From assembly GCA_027306855.1 (NCBI GenBank), contig DAHUYZ010000018.1, positions 1 through 37,061 of the forward strand: a DNA stretch of 37,061 nucleotides, read 5' to 3'. The notes below the pieces were generated by a model. It saw only the letters and a program-made list of their open reading frames with translations, was not told the DNA's origin and searched no databases. Every line of letters begins with the position of its first letter. The first letter of the stretch is position 1. The DNA comes from Solirubrobacterales bacterium. Lineage in GTDB: Bacteria > Actinomycetota > Thermoleophilia > Solirubrobacterales > Solirubrobacteraceae. Shown here piece after piece: positions 7,879-16,153 of the stretch. The position numbers and the translations under genes were made by a program.

Positions 7879-9528
7879 GTGGCGCAGGACCTAGAGCAGG
7901 AACAGGCGGGCGAGGTCCGTCCTACCGGCGTGCCGCCCGTCCTCGATGAGGCCCACATCGGCGACATTAGGGGCGCGCTTGGAACGATCAAGCTGCACGA
8001 GACGGGTGCCCGGCATGGAGCTAAGGCGCGGATCGCGGCGCTGCTCGCGATCATGGGCCCTGGGCTGATCGTGATGGTCGGCGACAACGACGCGGGGGGC
8101 GTCTCGACCTATTCGCAGGCCGGCCAGAACTACGGTGTGAGCCTGCTGTGGACGCTCGTGTTGCTGATCCCTGTGCTGATCGTCAACCAGGAGATGGTGA
8201 TCAGGCTCGGGGCGGTCACGGGGGTCGGGCACGCGCGGCTCATCAACGAGCGCTTCGGGCGCTTCTGGGGGTGGTTCTCGGTCGGCGACCTGTTCGTCCT
8301 CAACTTTTTGACGATCGTCACGGAGTTCATCGGCGTGAGCCTGGCGCTCGAGCATTTCGGCGTGAGCGGGGACATCGCGGTGCCGGTGGCCGCGCTCACG
8401 CTGATCGCGATCACGTCGACCGGTAGCTTCCGCAGTTGGGAGCGGTTCATGTATGTGTTCGTGATCGCCAACTTCCTTGTGATCCCGCTGCTCGTGCTGG
8501 CCCACCCGCATGTGGGCACGGTCGTTGGCCATACCTTTGGGCTTGGCATTCAGGGCGGAGCGAGTTCGACGGCGGTGCTGCTCGTGATCGCGATCGTCGG
8601 CACGACCGTGGCGCCGTGGCAGCTGTTCTTTCAGCAGTCGAACATCATCGACAAGCGCATTACGCCGCGCTGGATCAACTATGAGCGTGCCGACACGGTC
8701 ATCGGGGCGTTCGTCGTCGTGATAGGGGCGGGCGCGCTCATGACGGTGACCGCTTTTGCTTTCGCGGGCACTCCTTATGCCGGCCATTTCAACGATGCCG
8801 CGACCGTGGCGAGCGGACTGTCGCACGAGCTGGGTGGCGCGGCCGGCGCGTTCTACGCGATTGTGCTGCTCAACGCGTCGCTGATCGGCGCGGCTGCCGT
8901 CACGCTGTCGACGTCATATGCGTTTGGGGATGTGTTCGGGACCCGCCACTCCCTGCACCATGGTCTGCGCGAGGCAAAGTCGTTCTATGCGAGCTTCAGC
9001 CTGATGGTGCTCGCCGCCGCCGCGATCGTATTGATCCCGGGCGCTCCGCTGGGGCTCATAACCACCTCTGTGCAGGCCCTTGCGGGAGTGCTGCTGCCAA
9101 GCGCCACGGTCTTCTTGCTACTGCTCTGCAACGACCGCGAGGTGCTTGGCCCGTGGTCGAACCCGCCGTGGCTGAACGCGGTCGCGAGCGTGATCGTAGC
9201 GGTGCTCGTCGAGCTGTCGCTGATTCTTGTGGCGAGCACGATGTTCCCTTCGCTCGATGTCGCGGCTCTGTTCGCTTATCTCACCGGCGGGGTGGTTCTC
9301 GCCTTAGTGGTCGTGGGCGCGCTCGCATTGCGAGGTCGGCGGGGCAAGGTAGCCCTCGCCGCCGGTGAGCAGAAGATCGACAGGGCGAGCTGGACTATGC
9401 CGCCGCTTGCTCTGCTCGAGCGACCGGTCTGGTCGCCGGGACGCAAGGCGGGCATGGCGCTTCTGCGTGGGTACCTGGTCGTGGCGATCGTGCTGTTGAT
9501 CGTCAAGAGCGTCCAGCTCGCGCACTGA
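7879..9528 (+). CDS. Nramp (SLC11) family divalent metal transporter, NRMT-like
   Basis: Product of 549 residues: hydrophilic N-terminus (~50 residues), then about eleven membrane helices. The first helix carries GPGLIVMVGDNDAGG at the place of the DPGN metal motif, and helix six carries VAPWQLFFQQS where Nramp Mn/Fe transporters have the MPH motif; the metal-coordinating Met is missing. Loss of that Met is described for NRMT proteins, the Nramp-related Mg2+ transporters known from bacteria such as Eggerthella. With the MgtE-domain protein just upstream, Mg2+ is a likelier substrate than Mn2+. Membrane protein; the start is decided by the ribosome site at 7861. Family assignment is firm, substrate is inference. 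Confidence 0.88.
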   Translation: MAQDLEQEQAGEVRPTGVPPVLDEAHIGDIRGALGTIKLHETGARHGAKARIAALLAIMGPGLIVMVGDNDAGGVSTYSQAGQNYGVSLLWTLVLLIPVLIVNQEMVIRLGAVTGVGHARLINERFGRFWGWFSVGDLFVLNFLTIVTEFIGVSLALEHFGVSGDIAVPVAALTLIAITSTGSFRSWERFMYVFVIANFLVIPLLVLAHPHVGTVVGHTFGLGIQGGASSTAVLLVIAIVGTTVAPWQLFFQQSNIIDKRITPRWINYERADTVIGAFVVVIGAGALMTVTAFAFAGTPYAGHFNDAATVASGLSHELGGAAGAFYAIVLLNASLIGAAAVTLSTSYAFGDVFGTRHSLHHGLREAKSFYASFSLMVLAAAAIVLIPGAPLGLITTSVQALAGVLLPSATVFLLLLCNDREVLGPWSNPPWLNAVASVIVAVLVELSLILVASTMFPSLDVAALFAYLTGGVVLALVVVGALALRGRRGKVALAAGEQKIDRASWTMPPLALLERPVWSPGRKAGMALLRGYLVVAIVLLIVKSVQLAH

Positions 9529-9544
9529 CCTCTGGCGCCGGCCA

Positions 9545-10468
9545 TCAACCCCCGGCGAGGCTCGTCGGGATCGGCTGGCCGTGTGGGGGCGGATCGTCGA
9601 GCAAGAGCTGGGGGACAGTTACGGGGCGCAGGCCGCGTGTGCGCAGGCCCTTGACGATCGCCGGAAGCGCCGCGATCGTCTGCGAGCGGTCGCCGCCGGC
9701 GTCGTGCATCAGGATGATCGCGCCCGGCTTGGCGCCGGCCAGCGCGCGCTGCACGATCGTTGGTACGCCGGGCATCGTGTAGTCGGCTGTGTCGACCGAC
9801 CACAGGATCATCAGGAGGTGCAGGTGGTGCAGCTCTCTGAATGTGGTCGCGTTGAACGACCCATATGGTGGCCGGAACAGGCGCGGGCGTGGCCCTAGCA
9901 GCTCGATGTGGGCCATCTGTTCGAAGAGCTCTTCGTGCTGGTCGTGCGGGGAGAGCGAGGCCATCATTGGGTGCGTCTCGGTGTGGTCGCCGACGATGTC
10001 GCCAGATCGCAGCTCGTCGAGCGTCCCCTGCGAGAAGTAGCGCTCCTGGCTTCCGACCGCGAAGAACGTCGCCTTGACGTGCAGCCCGTTGAGCGTCGCT
10101 ACGAGCCGTTCGGTGTATGGGCCGGGGCCGTCGTCGAATGTCAGCGCCACCTCGTTGCCCGTGGGGCCGCCGCTTACGACCGCGGGTGTATAGGCGAGCA
10201 CCGAGTCGATCGCTTGGCTCTCCTTGCGCAACAGCTGAGCCTGCTGTTCGGCTTCGCTGGGAGAGGGCGCCGGGACCTTGATGAGGGCGGCACGGTGCGA
10301 AGCGTGGTTGGGGCCGCTGTGAGATCCGAACATCGCGATCAGCAGCGCGATCGCCGCCACCGCGATCGCGGCCGCCGCCGCGCGACGGCGGCGGAACACT
10401 TGCTCTGAGTCCCGTGATCGCGGCGCGCGTGGCGAGGAAGGAGGCGGAGCGGTCTTCTCCGGTGCCAT
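9545..10468 (-). CDS. Membrane-anchored polysaccharide deacetylase (NodB domain)
   Basis: Product of 307 residues. Pro/Arg-rich cytoplasmic tail, one membrane helix (about 30-48), then a NodB homology domain from about 105: motif 1 TFDDGP (110-115), motif 2 HTETH (162-166), motif 3 RPPYGSF, and the later LWSVDTADY and ILMHDAGG motifs. These provide the catalytic Asp, the Asp-His-His metal site and the catalytic His. Members remove acetyl groups from cell-wall glycans (peptidoglycan or GlcNAc polymers) outside the membrane. The ATG at 10468 is 11 bases after the rmuC stop, so the two genes are probably co-transcribed. Its 3' end faces the Nramp gene with a 16-base gap. Confidence 0.9.
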   Translation of the reverse strand: MAPEKTAPPPSSPRAPRSRDSEQVFRRRRAAAAAIAVAAIALLIAMFGSHSGPNHASHRAALIKVPAPSPSEAEQQAQLLRKESQAIDSVLAYTPAVVSGGPTGNEVALTFDDGPGPYTERLVATLNGLHVKATFFAVGSQERYFSQGTLDELRSGDIVGDHTETHPMMASLSPHDQHEELFEQMAHIELLGPRPRLFRPPYGSFNATTFRELHHLHLLMILWSVDTADYTMPGVPTIVQRALAGAKPGAIILMHDAGGDRSQTIAALPAIVKGLRTRGLRPVTVPQLLLDDPPPHGQPIPTSLAGG

Positions 10469-10479
10469 GCGGCCCAAGC

Positions 10480-11739
10480 TTACGCGAGCTCTGTCGCCCT
10501 CGTCTCAGGCTCGCTCTGGGTCGCCGGGACGCCCTCTTGCAGCGCGGCGACGAGCTGCCGTGGACTGGACTCGATCGACGCCGGCGCGGTCAGCTCGCGC
10601 TCGGACTTTGCGCCTGCGTCCTCCATGCGGCGCAGCTGGGGGACGACCCTGCTTTCGAATGAGCCGACCGCCTCGTTGTAAGCGCCGACGGCGGAGCCGA
10701 GCTGGCGGCCGATCTTCGACAGCGGCTCGATGAAGCGGCCGAGCCGGCGATGCAGCTCGCGGGCGGTCTGCGCTATCTCGCGCGCTGAGCGAGCGATCAG
10801 CTCTTGGCGCCAGCCGTAGTGGACGGCGCGTAGGAGCCCGATCAGTGTCGTGGGGGTCGCCATCAGGACCTGCTGATGGACTCCGTATTCGATCAGTGCG
10901 GGGTCTTGTGAGAGGGCGGCGTGGTAGATGCCGTCGGAGGGAACGAACATGACGACCAGTTCGGGCGTTGAGTCGAACTGGCGCTGGTAGCCCTTGGAGG
11001 CGAGCTTGGTGATGTGGTCCCGGGTCTGCTTGGCGTGCCTTGACAGGTGCATAGCGCGCTCCTCGTCGGATTGCGCCTCTAGGTGGGCTAGGTAGGCGTC
11101 GAGCGGCACCTTGGAGTCGACGACGATGACCTTTTCGCCGGGCAGCTTGACGAGCACGTCTGGGCGCAGCTGGCCGTCCTCGGAGGAGATCGTGCTCTGC
11201 TCGAGGAAGTCGCAGTGCTCGATCATGCCTGCCATCTCGATCACGTTGCGTAGCTGGATCTCGCCCCACGATCCGCGCGTGCTCGGCCGCTTTAGGGCAG
11301 AGACGAGATTGTTCGTCTCTAGGCGCAGGCCGCCCACGCCCTCGTGCAGCTGGCGGATCATGTTCGCCAGTTCGCCTTGGGCCTGCTTGCGCTCGCGCTC
11401 TAGGCGCGCGATCTCGTTCTCGACACGACCGAGCTTGTCCTTCATCGGGGTCATGAGCCCCTTGATCTCCTCGGCTCTGCGCGCCATCTCGCCGGCGGCT
11501 CGCTCCTCCTCGGAGCGGCGCTGGTCCGCGAGCCGCTGGGCGAGCGAGTCTCCGGTTTGCTTGAGCACGTCGGCGGAGATCGCCTTCATTTCGTCGCGCA
11601 GGCGCTCGCGTCCGGCCCCGGAGATCGCCTCGATCTCAGCGCGCAGGCGCTCGCGACTGGAACGGGCGAAGGCAAGCGCGGCGCCGGCGCCTGCGAGCAG
11701 CCCGATGATCAGGCCGATCATCAACAGGAGGGTCGTCAT
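10480..11739 (-). CDS. rmuC: RmuC family DNA recombination protein
   Basis: Product of about 419 residues: N-terminal membrane segment (about 2-24), a long charged coiled coil (about 25-130), then the RmuC nuclease-like domain with RGSWGEIQLRNVIEMAGM, DVLVKLPGEKVIVVDSKVPLDAY and a later LIGLLRAVHYGW stretch, all hallmarks of the family. RmuC limits inversions/rearrangements at repeats in E. coli. Length is close to the family norm. The ATG at 11739 precedes the membrane helix; no good ribosome site is seen, so the start is uncertain by a few codons (a TTG 11 codons upstream is possible). Confidence 0.9.
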   Translation of the reverse strand: MTTLLLMIGLIIGLLAGAGAALAFARSSRERLRAEIEAISGAGRERLRDEMKAISADVLKQTGDSLAQRLADQRRSEEERAAGEMARRAEEIKGLMTPMKDKLGRVENEIARLERERKQAQGELANMIRQLHEGVGGLRLETNNLVSALKRPSTRGSWGEIQLRNVIEMAGMIEHCDFLEQSTISSEDGQLRPDVLVKLPGEKVIVVDSKVPLDAYLAHLEAQSDEERAMHLSRHAKQTRDHITKLASKGYQRQFDSTPELVVMFVPSDGIYHAALSQDPALIEYGVHQQVLMATPTTLIGLLRAVHYGWRQELIARSAREIAQTARELHRRLGRFIEPLSKIGRQLGSAVGAYNEAVGSFESRVVPQLRRMEDAGAKSERELTAPASIESSPRQLVAALQEGVPATQSEPETRATELA

Positions 11740-11803
11740 AGAGGTGGGGGTCCCATGCTTGGAAGACCACAAATTGACAGCTCGTGCGGACGCTGGGCGC
11801 CGC

Positions 11804-13213
11804 TTATTTCGCTGCGGGCGTGCCTGCGCCGGGCGGTTCGGGTTCCGTCGTCAGCGGGGAGCTCTGCCTGTCGACTTCGCCGCTGAGCGCGTCTTTCTGG
11901 TCGATGCCGCCTGATCCGCTCGAGCCGCCCGATCCGTCGGAGCCACCTGAGCTGTCCGAGCCGCTTGGGGTGCCCGAGCCGGCCGAGCCGCCGGAGCCGC
12001 TTGGGTCGCTCGAGCCGCCGCCGGTCTGCGTGCCTGTGTCGCCGCTGCCGTCGGCTTCTTTTTGAGTTGGGTTTCCGCTCGAAGATCCCAGCGAGCTGGA
12101 GTTGTTTGAGCCGGTCGTTCGATCCCCGCTGGATTCGCTCGGGTCGCCGCTGTGGTGAGCTTGCCCGGTCTGGTCTTCGCCCGGGTGTGCACCTGCGCCG
12201 TCGTGGTGTTCGGGCGCGCGGAAGTCGTGATGCGGCGCGGTGACACTGAACGCCGGAGAGGGTTCGGCCGGGTCGTGGGGAGGCGTCGCGATGACAAGCA
12301 TTTTGGGCCCGCGCGAACGATCGTGGCCGGTGGTCGGTTGGGGATGGCTGTGAAGGGGTTGGGATGCGTAGGCCGCGTCGGTGACCGTTGTGGAGATCGA
12401 GGGCGCGGATAGTGTCGCGGGTGCAGCGTTCGAGACCTCGGTTGCATGGTCATGTGGTCGTGTCAGCGCGGGTCGTCGTGCGTGCCCGACGATTCCGGTC
12501 GCGAGGGTGCCGGCGGTGACGACGACGGCGCCGCCCTTGAGGGCGAGGCCCGCGAGCCCGGCCGAGCTGCTGCCTGCGCCGGCCCCGGCGAGACGCTGCG
12601 CAAGCGGCGCGGTGCGTGCGCCGGTGGTGAGCGCCCAGCCGAGTAGAGGCGGGGGAGTGATCGCGGTGGCGGCGGTGCGAAGGGCGCAGCGCGCGCGGTA
12701 GACGAGTCCGCGCAGAGCGGTCTCGCTGACGCCGAGGTCGCGGGCCGCTTGGGCGTGACTTGCTCCTTCGACGGCCGTGCGCAGCAGGGCTTCTCGTTGC
12801 ATGGAGGGCAGCGCGGCAAGTCCTGCCAGGGCCTCGCGTACGGCTATGCGGCGGTCGAGATCGGCTTGGGGGGCGTCCGCGCCGGAGAGGCTCTCGCTGA
12901 GCGTGCAGTAGTCGTAGCCGGAGACGCGCAGCATGTTGAGCGCGGCGTTGTGGACGATTCGGTACAGCCATGACCTCGCATCGAGGACCTCGACTCCGCG
13001 TTGGAGCGCGAGCCACGCCTGCATAAGCGCCTGCTGGAGCGCGTCTTCGGCTCGCTCGTCGGGGAGCAGCAGGCGGCGGCAGTAACGCAGGAGGGGGCGC
13101 CGGTAGCGCTGAACGAGCGCCTCGAAGGCCCGTTCGTGACCGTCGCTGGCCAGTGCGACGAGACGAGCGTCGCTCTGGGTGAGCAGCAGGCGAACGGAGA
13201 CGGATGGGCTCAT
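11804..13213 (-). CDS. ECF-type RNA polymerase sigma factor with membrane segment and long disordered tail
   Basis: Product of 469 residues. Region 2 spans about 25-95 (ERAEDALQQALMQAWLAL, then RSWLYRIVHNAALN) and region 4 about 130-182 (the helix-turn-helix AARDLGVSETALRGLVYRAR). After that comes a hydrophobic stretch (about 218-244) that could cross the membrane, then ~220 residues of Ser/Pro/Gly/Asp low complexity ending in Gly-Ser repeats. Typical ECF factors stop near residue 190. If the hydrophobic stretch is membrane-inserted, the sigma domain would be tethered with the tail outside, so regulation by the tail, in place of a separate anti-sigma protein, is an attractive guess. It follows the secreted protein gene by 57 bases. 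Confidence 0.85.
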   Translation of the reverse strand: MSPSVSVRLLLTQSDARLVALASDGHERAFEALVQRYRRPLLRYCRRLLLPDERAEDALQQALMQAWLALQRGVEVLDARSWLYRIVHNAALNMLRVSGYDYCTLSESLSGADAPQADLDRRIAVREALAGLAALPSMQREALLRTAVEGASHAQAARDLGVSETALRGLVYRARCALRTAATAITPPPLLGWALTTGARTAPLAQRLAGAGAGSSSAGLAGLALKGGAVVVTAGTLATGIVGHARRPALTRPHDHATEVSNAAPATLSAPSISTTVTDAAYASQPLHSHPQPTTGHDRSRGPKMLVIATPPHDPAEPSPAFSVTAPHHDFRAPEHHDGAGAHPGEDQTGQAHHSGDPSESSGDRTTGSNNSSSLGSSSGNPTQKEADGSGDTGTQTGGGSSDPSGSGGSAGSGTPSGSDSSGGSDGSGGSSGSGGIDQKDALSGEVDRQSSPLTTEPEPPGAGTPAAK

Positions 13214-13270
13214 GGAGATGAGGCGGGAGACGACTTTACGCCGCCTCCCGTCTCTATCGGCTCGGTCGGC

Positions 13271-13954
13271 CTATTTCAAGACCAGCACTAGGCTCTCGAA
13301 TTCGGAGCCTGACGGGCCGATGCGAAGCTCCGCCGAGCGCACGACAGTGCCGGCCGTCAGGTCGGTCGTGTCGCACACCGGTTCGGGGGCGCTTTGCGGT
13401 TGGCCGTCGTCGTCGCTCTGGTCCTGACCGTCGCCCTGCTGTTCGTCTGACCCTGAGGACTGCTGGTCGCTGGGCTGCTGGTTCTGGTCGCCGCTCGACT
13501 GATCGTCGCCTTGGCCGTTGTCGTCGCCTGGACTCTGATCGGATGGCGAGCTGGTCGGCGCGGGCGGAGGCGTCGCGCTTTCCCGGATGCACTCGATCTC
13601 GGTGTTGCCGGTGACGTTGCCTTCGACCGTCGACTTGTTGCTCAGTTCCAGCTTGAGCAAACCTTTTTCGTAGGACACGACCGTGCCCGCGTTTTCGGGC
13701 GTGGTCGTGGTTGGGGTGGGTGTCGTCGGTCCGCTGCCGGTCCCGCTGGGGGCGCCTGAGCCTGTGCCCGGCGTGGTAGGTGCAGTGCTCGCGCCGAAGT
13801 GCACGAAGCGCACGCTGGCGTGGCGCGCCTTGCGCTTGGCGTGAGTCTTTGCGTGATGATGACCTTTGTGGTGGCCTTTGTGGGCGAGCGCTGCGCCCGG
13901 AACCGCCAGGCAGAGCGCCAGGATCCCGAGCGCGGCGAGCATTGTTCGTCTCAT
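13271..13954 (-). CDS. Secreted protein with OB-fold-like domain split by an acidic Gln/Asp/Ser insert
   Basis: Product of 227 residues. A clear signal peptide (about 1-24, cleavage after ALA) is followed by a His/Lys-rich segment (HKGHHKGHHHAK) that could bind metal, a Thr/Pro/Gly linker and a beta domain (GTVVSYEKGLLKLELSN...). The domain is interrupted by ~65 residues of Asp/Gln/Ser/Gly low complexity and resumes at VCDTTDLTAGTVVRSAELRI. One Cys lies on each side of the insert and could form a disulphide. The ATG at 13954 has AAGGAGG eight bases upstream. It probably shares an operon with the sigma factor gene that follows. Function unknown; perhaps an envelope signal input or target of that sigma factor. 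Confidence 0.75.
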   Translation of the reverse strand: MRRTMLAALGILALCLAVPGAALAHKGHHKGHHHAKTHAKRKARHASVRFVHFGASTAPTTPGTGSGAPSGTGSGPTTPTPTTTTPENAGTVVSYEKGLLKLELSNKSTVEGNVTGNTEIECIRESATPPPAPTSSPSDQSPGDDNGQGDDQSSGDQNQQPSDQQSSGSDEQQGDGQDQSDDDGQPQSAPEPVCDTTDLTAGTVVRSAELRIGPSGSEFESLVLVLK

Positions 13955-14083
13955 ACGGCGTTCCTCCTTGGATGCGCGGATGGGCGCGTTGATGTGCTGC
14001 TTGCCCTTCAGACACCGGATGCCCCGATTACTCACGCACGCATGCCCGCACCTAGAACATACGTCCAGGCGTCCTTTGGTCGC

Positions 14084-14097
14084 GTAGGCTGAGCTTC
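14084..14097 (+). promoter_or_regulatory. Possible leaderless-type -10 element
   Basis: TAGGCT ends about seven bases before the ATG at 14098, and no purine-rich ribosome site is visible. TAnnnT elements this close to a start codon are typical of leaderless transcripts in actinobacteria. Assignment is by pattern only. Confidence 0.3.
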
Positions 14098-15201
14098 ATG
14101 AGCGGCGCGTTTCGTTGCGTGGAAGCTGAGCGAACGATCGTGTTCGGGGTGGGGGCGCTTGGCGGGGCGGCGGACCTGGTGGGGGAGGGGTATGTGCTGA
14201 TGACGACCGAGCGGGCGCTCAGTGCGCTGAAGCGGCTGAAGGACGGCGCGGCCTTGGGGATCGATGTCCGGCAAGGAGAGGTCGGCAATGACGCCGGTCT
14301 GCTGGGTGAGGCGGCTTCGGTCGTGTACGTTCCGCCGGGGCCTGTCGACGAGGTCGCGGGCCGGCTGAGGGGCGAGGTGGCGGGAGTGCTGAGGAGCGCG
14401 GCGACGGGGGAGATGCGCGGTGTCGTCGGTGGCGAGCGTCTGGTGGCTTTTGGCGGCGGGCGCGTGATCGACGTGGCGAAGGCGCTTGCCGCCGTGGAGG
14501 AGCCGTGTGATGTCGTCGCGATTCCGACGTCGCTGTCGGGCGCGGAGATGACGGGGGTGCACCGCCACGTGGAGGGCGCTCCGCCCGATGCCGCTCGGGT
14601 GCGTCCGGCGGTGGTCGTCAACGATCCGAGGCTGAGCGCATCTCAGCCGGTTGAGGCGTTGGCCGCGAGCAGCGCCAATGCGTTGGGACACGCGATTGTG
14701 GCTGTGTTCAGCGATCGGGCGACGCCACTTTCGGAGGTCGTTGGGTGTGGGGCGATTGAGAAGCTGGCGGGTGGCTGGTCGGGCGATGAGCCGGATCGGA
14801 TGATGCTCGCGGAGGGCGCGCTGATGGCGGGTTGGGCCGTCGATCGCAGCGGCCTCGGGCCGCATCATGCGCTTACGCAGAGCGCTGTGCGGACGGCGTC
14901 GTTGGAGCACGCACAGACCAACGCCGCGCTGCTGCCTGCGACGATCGGCGCGATCAGGGCTCGCCGGCCGGCGGAGATGGAGCGGCTCGAGAGGAAGGTC
15001 GGGGTTGCGCTGGAGGCGGTGGCGGAGCGGCTACGCGATAGGGCGGGAGCGGGGTTGGGGGCGCTTGAGAGCGATCGGGAGCTGCTCGAGCGCACGGTCG
15101 AGGTGGCTGCGAGACGGCCAGAGCTGGAGCGGATCGAGCCGGCGCTCGATGAAGCGGAGATCTGGGCTATCTATCGTGCGGGGGGAGCGTATGGAGCTTG
15201 A
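14098..15201 (+). CDS. Iron-containing alcohol dehydrogenase family, maleylacetate reductase-like
   Basis: Product of 367 residues. The N-terminal dinucleotide-binding half holds FGGGRVIDVAKAL (118-130) and IPTSLSGAEMTG, and the C-terminal half has candidate metal ligands Asp176, His198 (NALGHAI), His256/257 (GPHHALTQ) and His271 (LEHAQTNAALLP). The PHHAL...LEHAQTNAALLP pattern is the maleylacetate reductase version of this superfamily. The expected reaction is NAD(P)H-dependent reduction of maleylacetate to 3-oxoadipate in aromatic degradation. Its last 11 bases overlap a ring-cleaving dioxygenase-like gene, which supports a catabolic role. Other substrates cannot be excluded. Confidence 0.82.
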   Translation: MSGAFRCVEAERTIVFGVGALGGAADLVGEGYVLMTTERALSALKRLKDGAALGIDVRQGEVGNDAGLLGEAASVVYVPPGPVDEVAGRLRGEVAGVLRSAATGEMRGVVGGERLVAFGGGRVIDVAKALAAVEEPCDVVAIPTSLSGAEMTGVHRHVEGAPPDAARVRPAVVVNDPRLSASQPVEALAASSANALGHAIVAVFSDRATPLSEVVGCGAIEKLAGGWSGDEPDRMMLAEGALMAGWAVDRSGLGPHHALTQSAVRTASLEHAQTNAALLPATIGAIRARRPAEMERLERKVGVALEAVAERLRDRAGAGLGALESDRELLERTVEVAARRPELERIEPALDEAEIWAIYRAGGAYGA

Positions 15202-16096
15202 CGGCATCCACCACATAACGTGCATTACGGCCGACGCGCCGAGGAACGTCGACTTCTATACGCGCGTGCTGGGGCTGAGGATGGTCAAGAAGACCGTCAA
15301 CTTTGATGCGCCTGACGTCTACCACCTCTACTTTGGGGACGGAAGCGGCGCCCCGGGGTCGATCTTGACCTTCTTCGAGTTTCCCGGGGCGGCGCAGGGA
15401 CGGGCGGGCGCCGGCATGATCGGACGGCTGCGCTGGCGTGTGGGCTCGAAGGGGGCGCTTGGGTTTTGGGCGGATCGTCTCGCTGAGGAGGACGTCGTTG
15501 TGGAGCCGGCGGAGGATGGGCAGGCGCTGAGGTTCTGCGATCCGGAGGGGCTGGGGCTGGAGCTTGCTGTGGTGGAGAGCGACGACGAGCCGTTGATCGC
15601 CGTCGCTGGGGGGATCGAGGCGGGATACGCGCTGGAGGGCTTTGACGGCGTGCGCGCATATGGCGTCCCGACGGAACGGCACGAGCGCTTGCTGGTGGAG
15701 ACGATGGGCTTCAGGCCGGCCAGCGATGGGCGGTATGCCTTGGAGGGTGGCAGGCGCAAAGCGTGGTACGCATATGAGGAGCCGCCGGCAGAGCTTGGAG
15801 CGCAGGGCGCGGGGACGGTGCACCACATCGCTTGGTGTACGCGCGACGAGGAGCAGGAAGCTTGGCGGGAGCGCATCCGAGCGGCAGGGGCGCGCCCGAC
15901 GCCGATCATCGACAGGCAGTACTTCAGGAGCGTCTACTTCAGGGAGCCGGCGGGTGTGCTGTTCGAGCTCGCGACCGCCGGCCCGGGGTTCGCCGTGGAC
16001 GAGCCGCTTGACCGGTTGGGCGAGCAGCTGCGACTGCCCCCACAGCACGAGCATCTGAGGGAGCGTTTGGAAAGAACCCTGACGCCCTTGCCGTAA
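15191..16096 (+). CDS. VOC family ring-cleaving dioxygenase (hydroquinone dioxygenase-like)
   Basis: Product of 301 residues with two vicinal-oxygen-chelate modules. Module 1 starts at GIHHITCITAD (His7/8), module 2 at VHHIAWCT (His211/212), and Glu259 in VLFELAT completes the His-His-Glu iron site expected for extradiol-type enzymes of the LinE/PcpA/MhqO group. These enzymes open hydroquinone-type rings between the hydroxylated and neighbouring carbon to yield maleylacetate-type products. The ATG at 15191 overlaps the upstream gene by 11 bases with GGGGGAG just ahead. The product would be the substrate of the preceding reductase, so the pair forms a plausible two-step pathway. Confidence 0.85.
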   Translation: MELDGIHHITCITADAPRNVDFYTRVLGLRMVKKTVNFDAPDVYHLYFGDGSGAPGSILTFFEFPGAAQGRAGAGMIGRLRWRVGSKGALGFWADRLAEEDVVVEPAEDGQALRFCDPEGLGLELAVVESDDEPLIAVAGGIEAGYALEGFDGVRAYGVPTERHERLLVETMGFRPASDGRYALEGGRRKAWYAYEEPPAELGAQGAGTVHHIAWCTRDEEQEAWRERIRAAGARPTPIIDRQYFRSVYFREPAGVLFELATAGPGFAVDEPLDRLGEQLRLPPQHEHLRERLERTLTPLP

Positions 16097-16153
16097 GGCG
16101 ACACCTGGAGGAGAAACCTTTAGAGCCCTCAAAGCGAGCCCGGTTCGAACCGC

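Noticed and set aside
11850-12060. Repetitive GC-rich tract
   Set aside because: Explained by the Gly/Ser/Asp low-complexity tail of the sigma factor gene.
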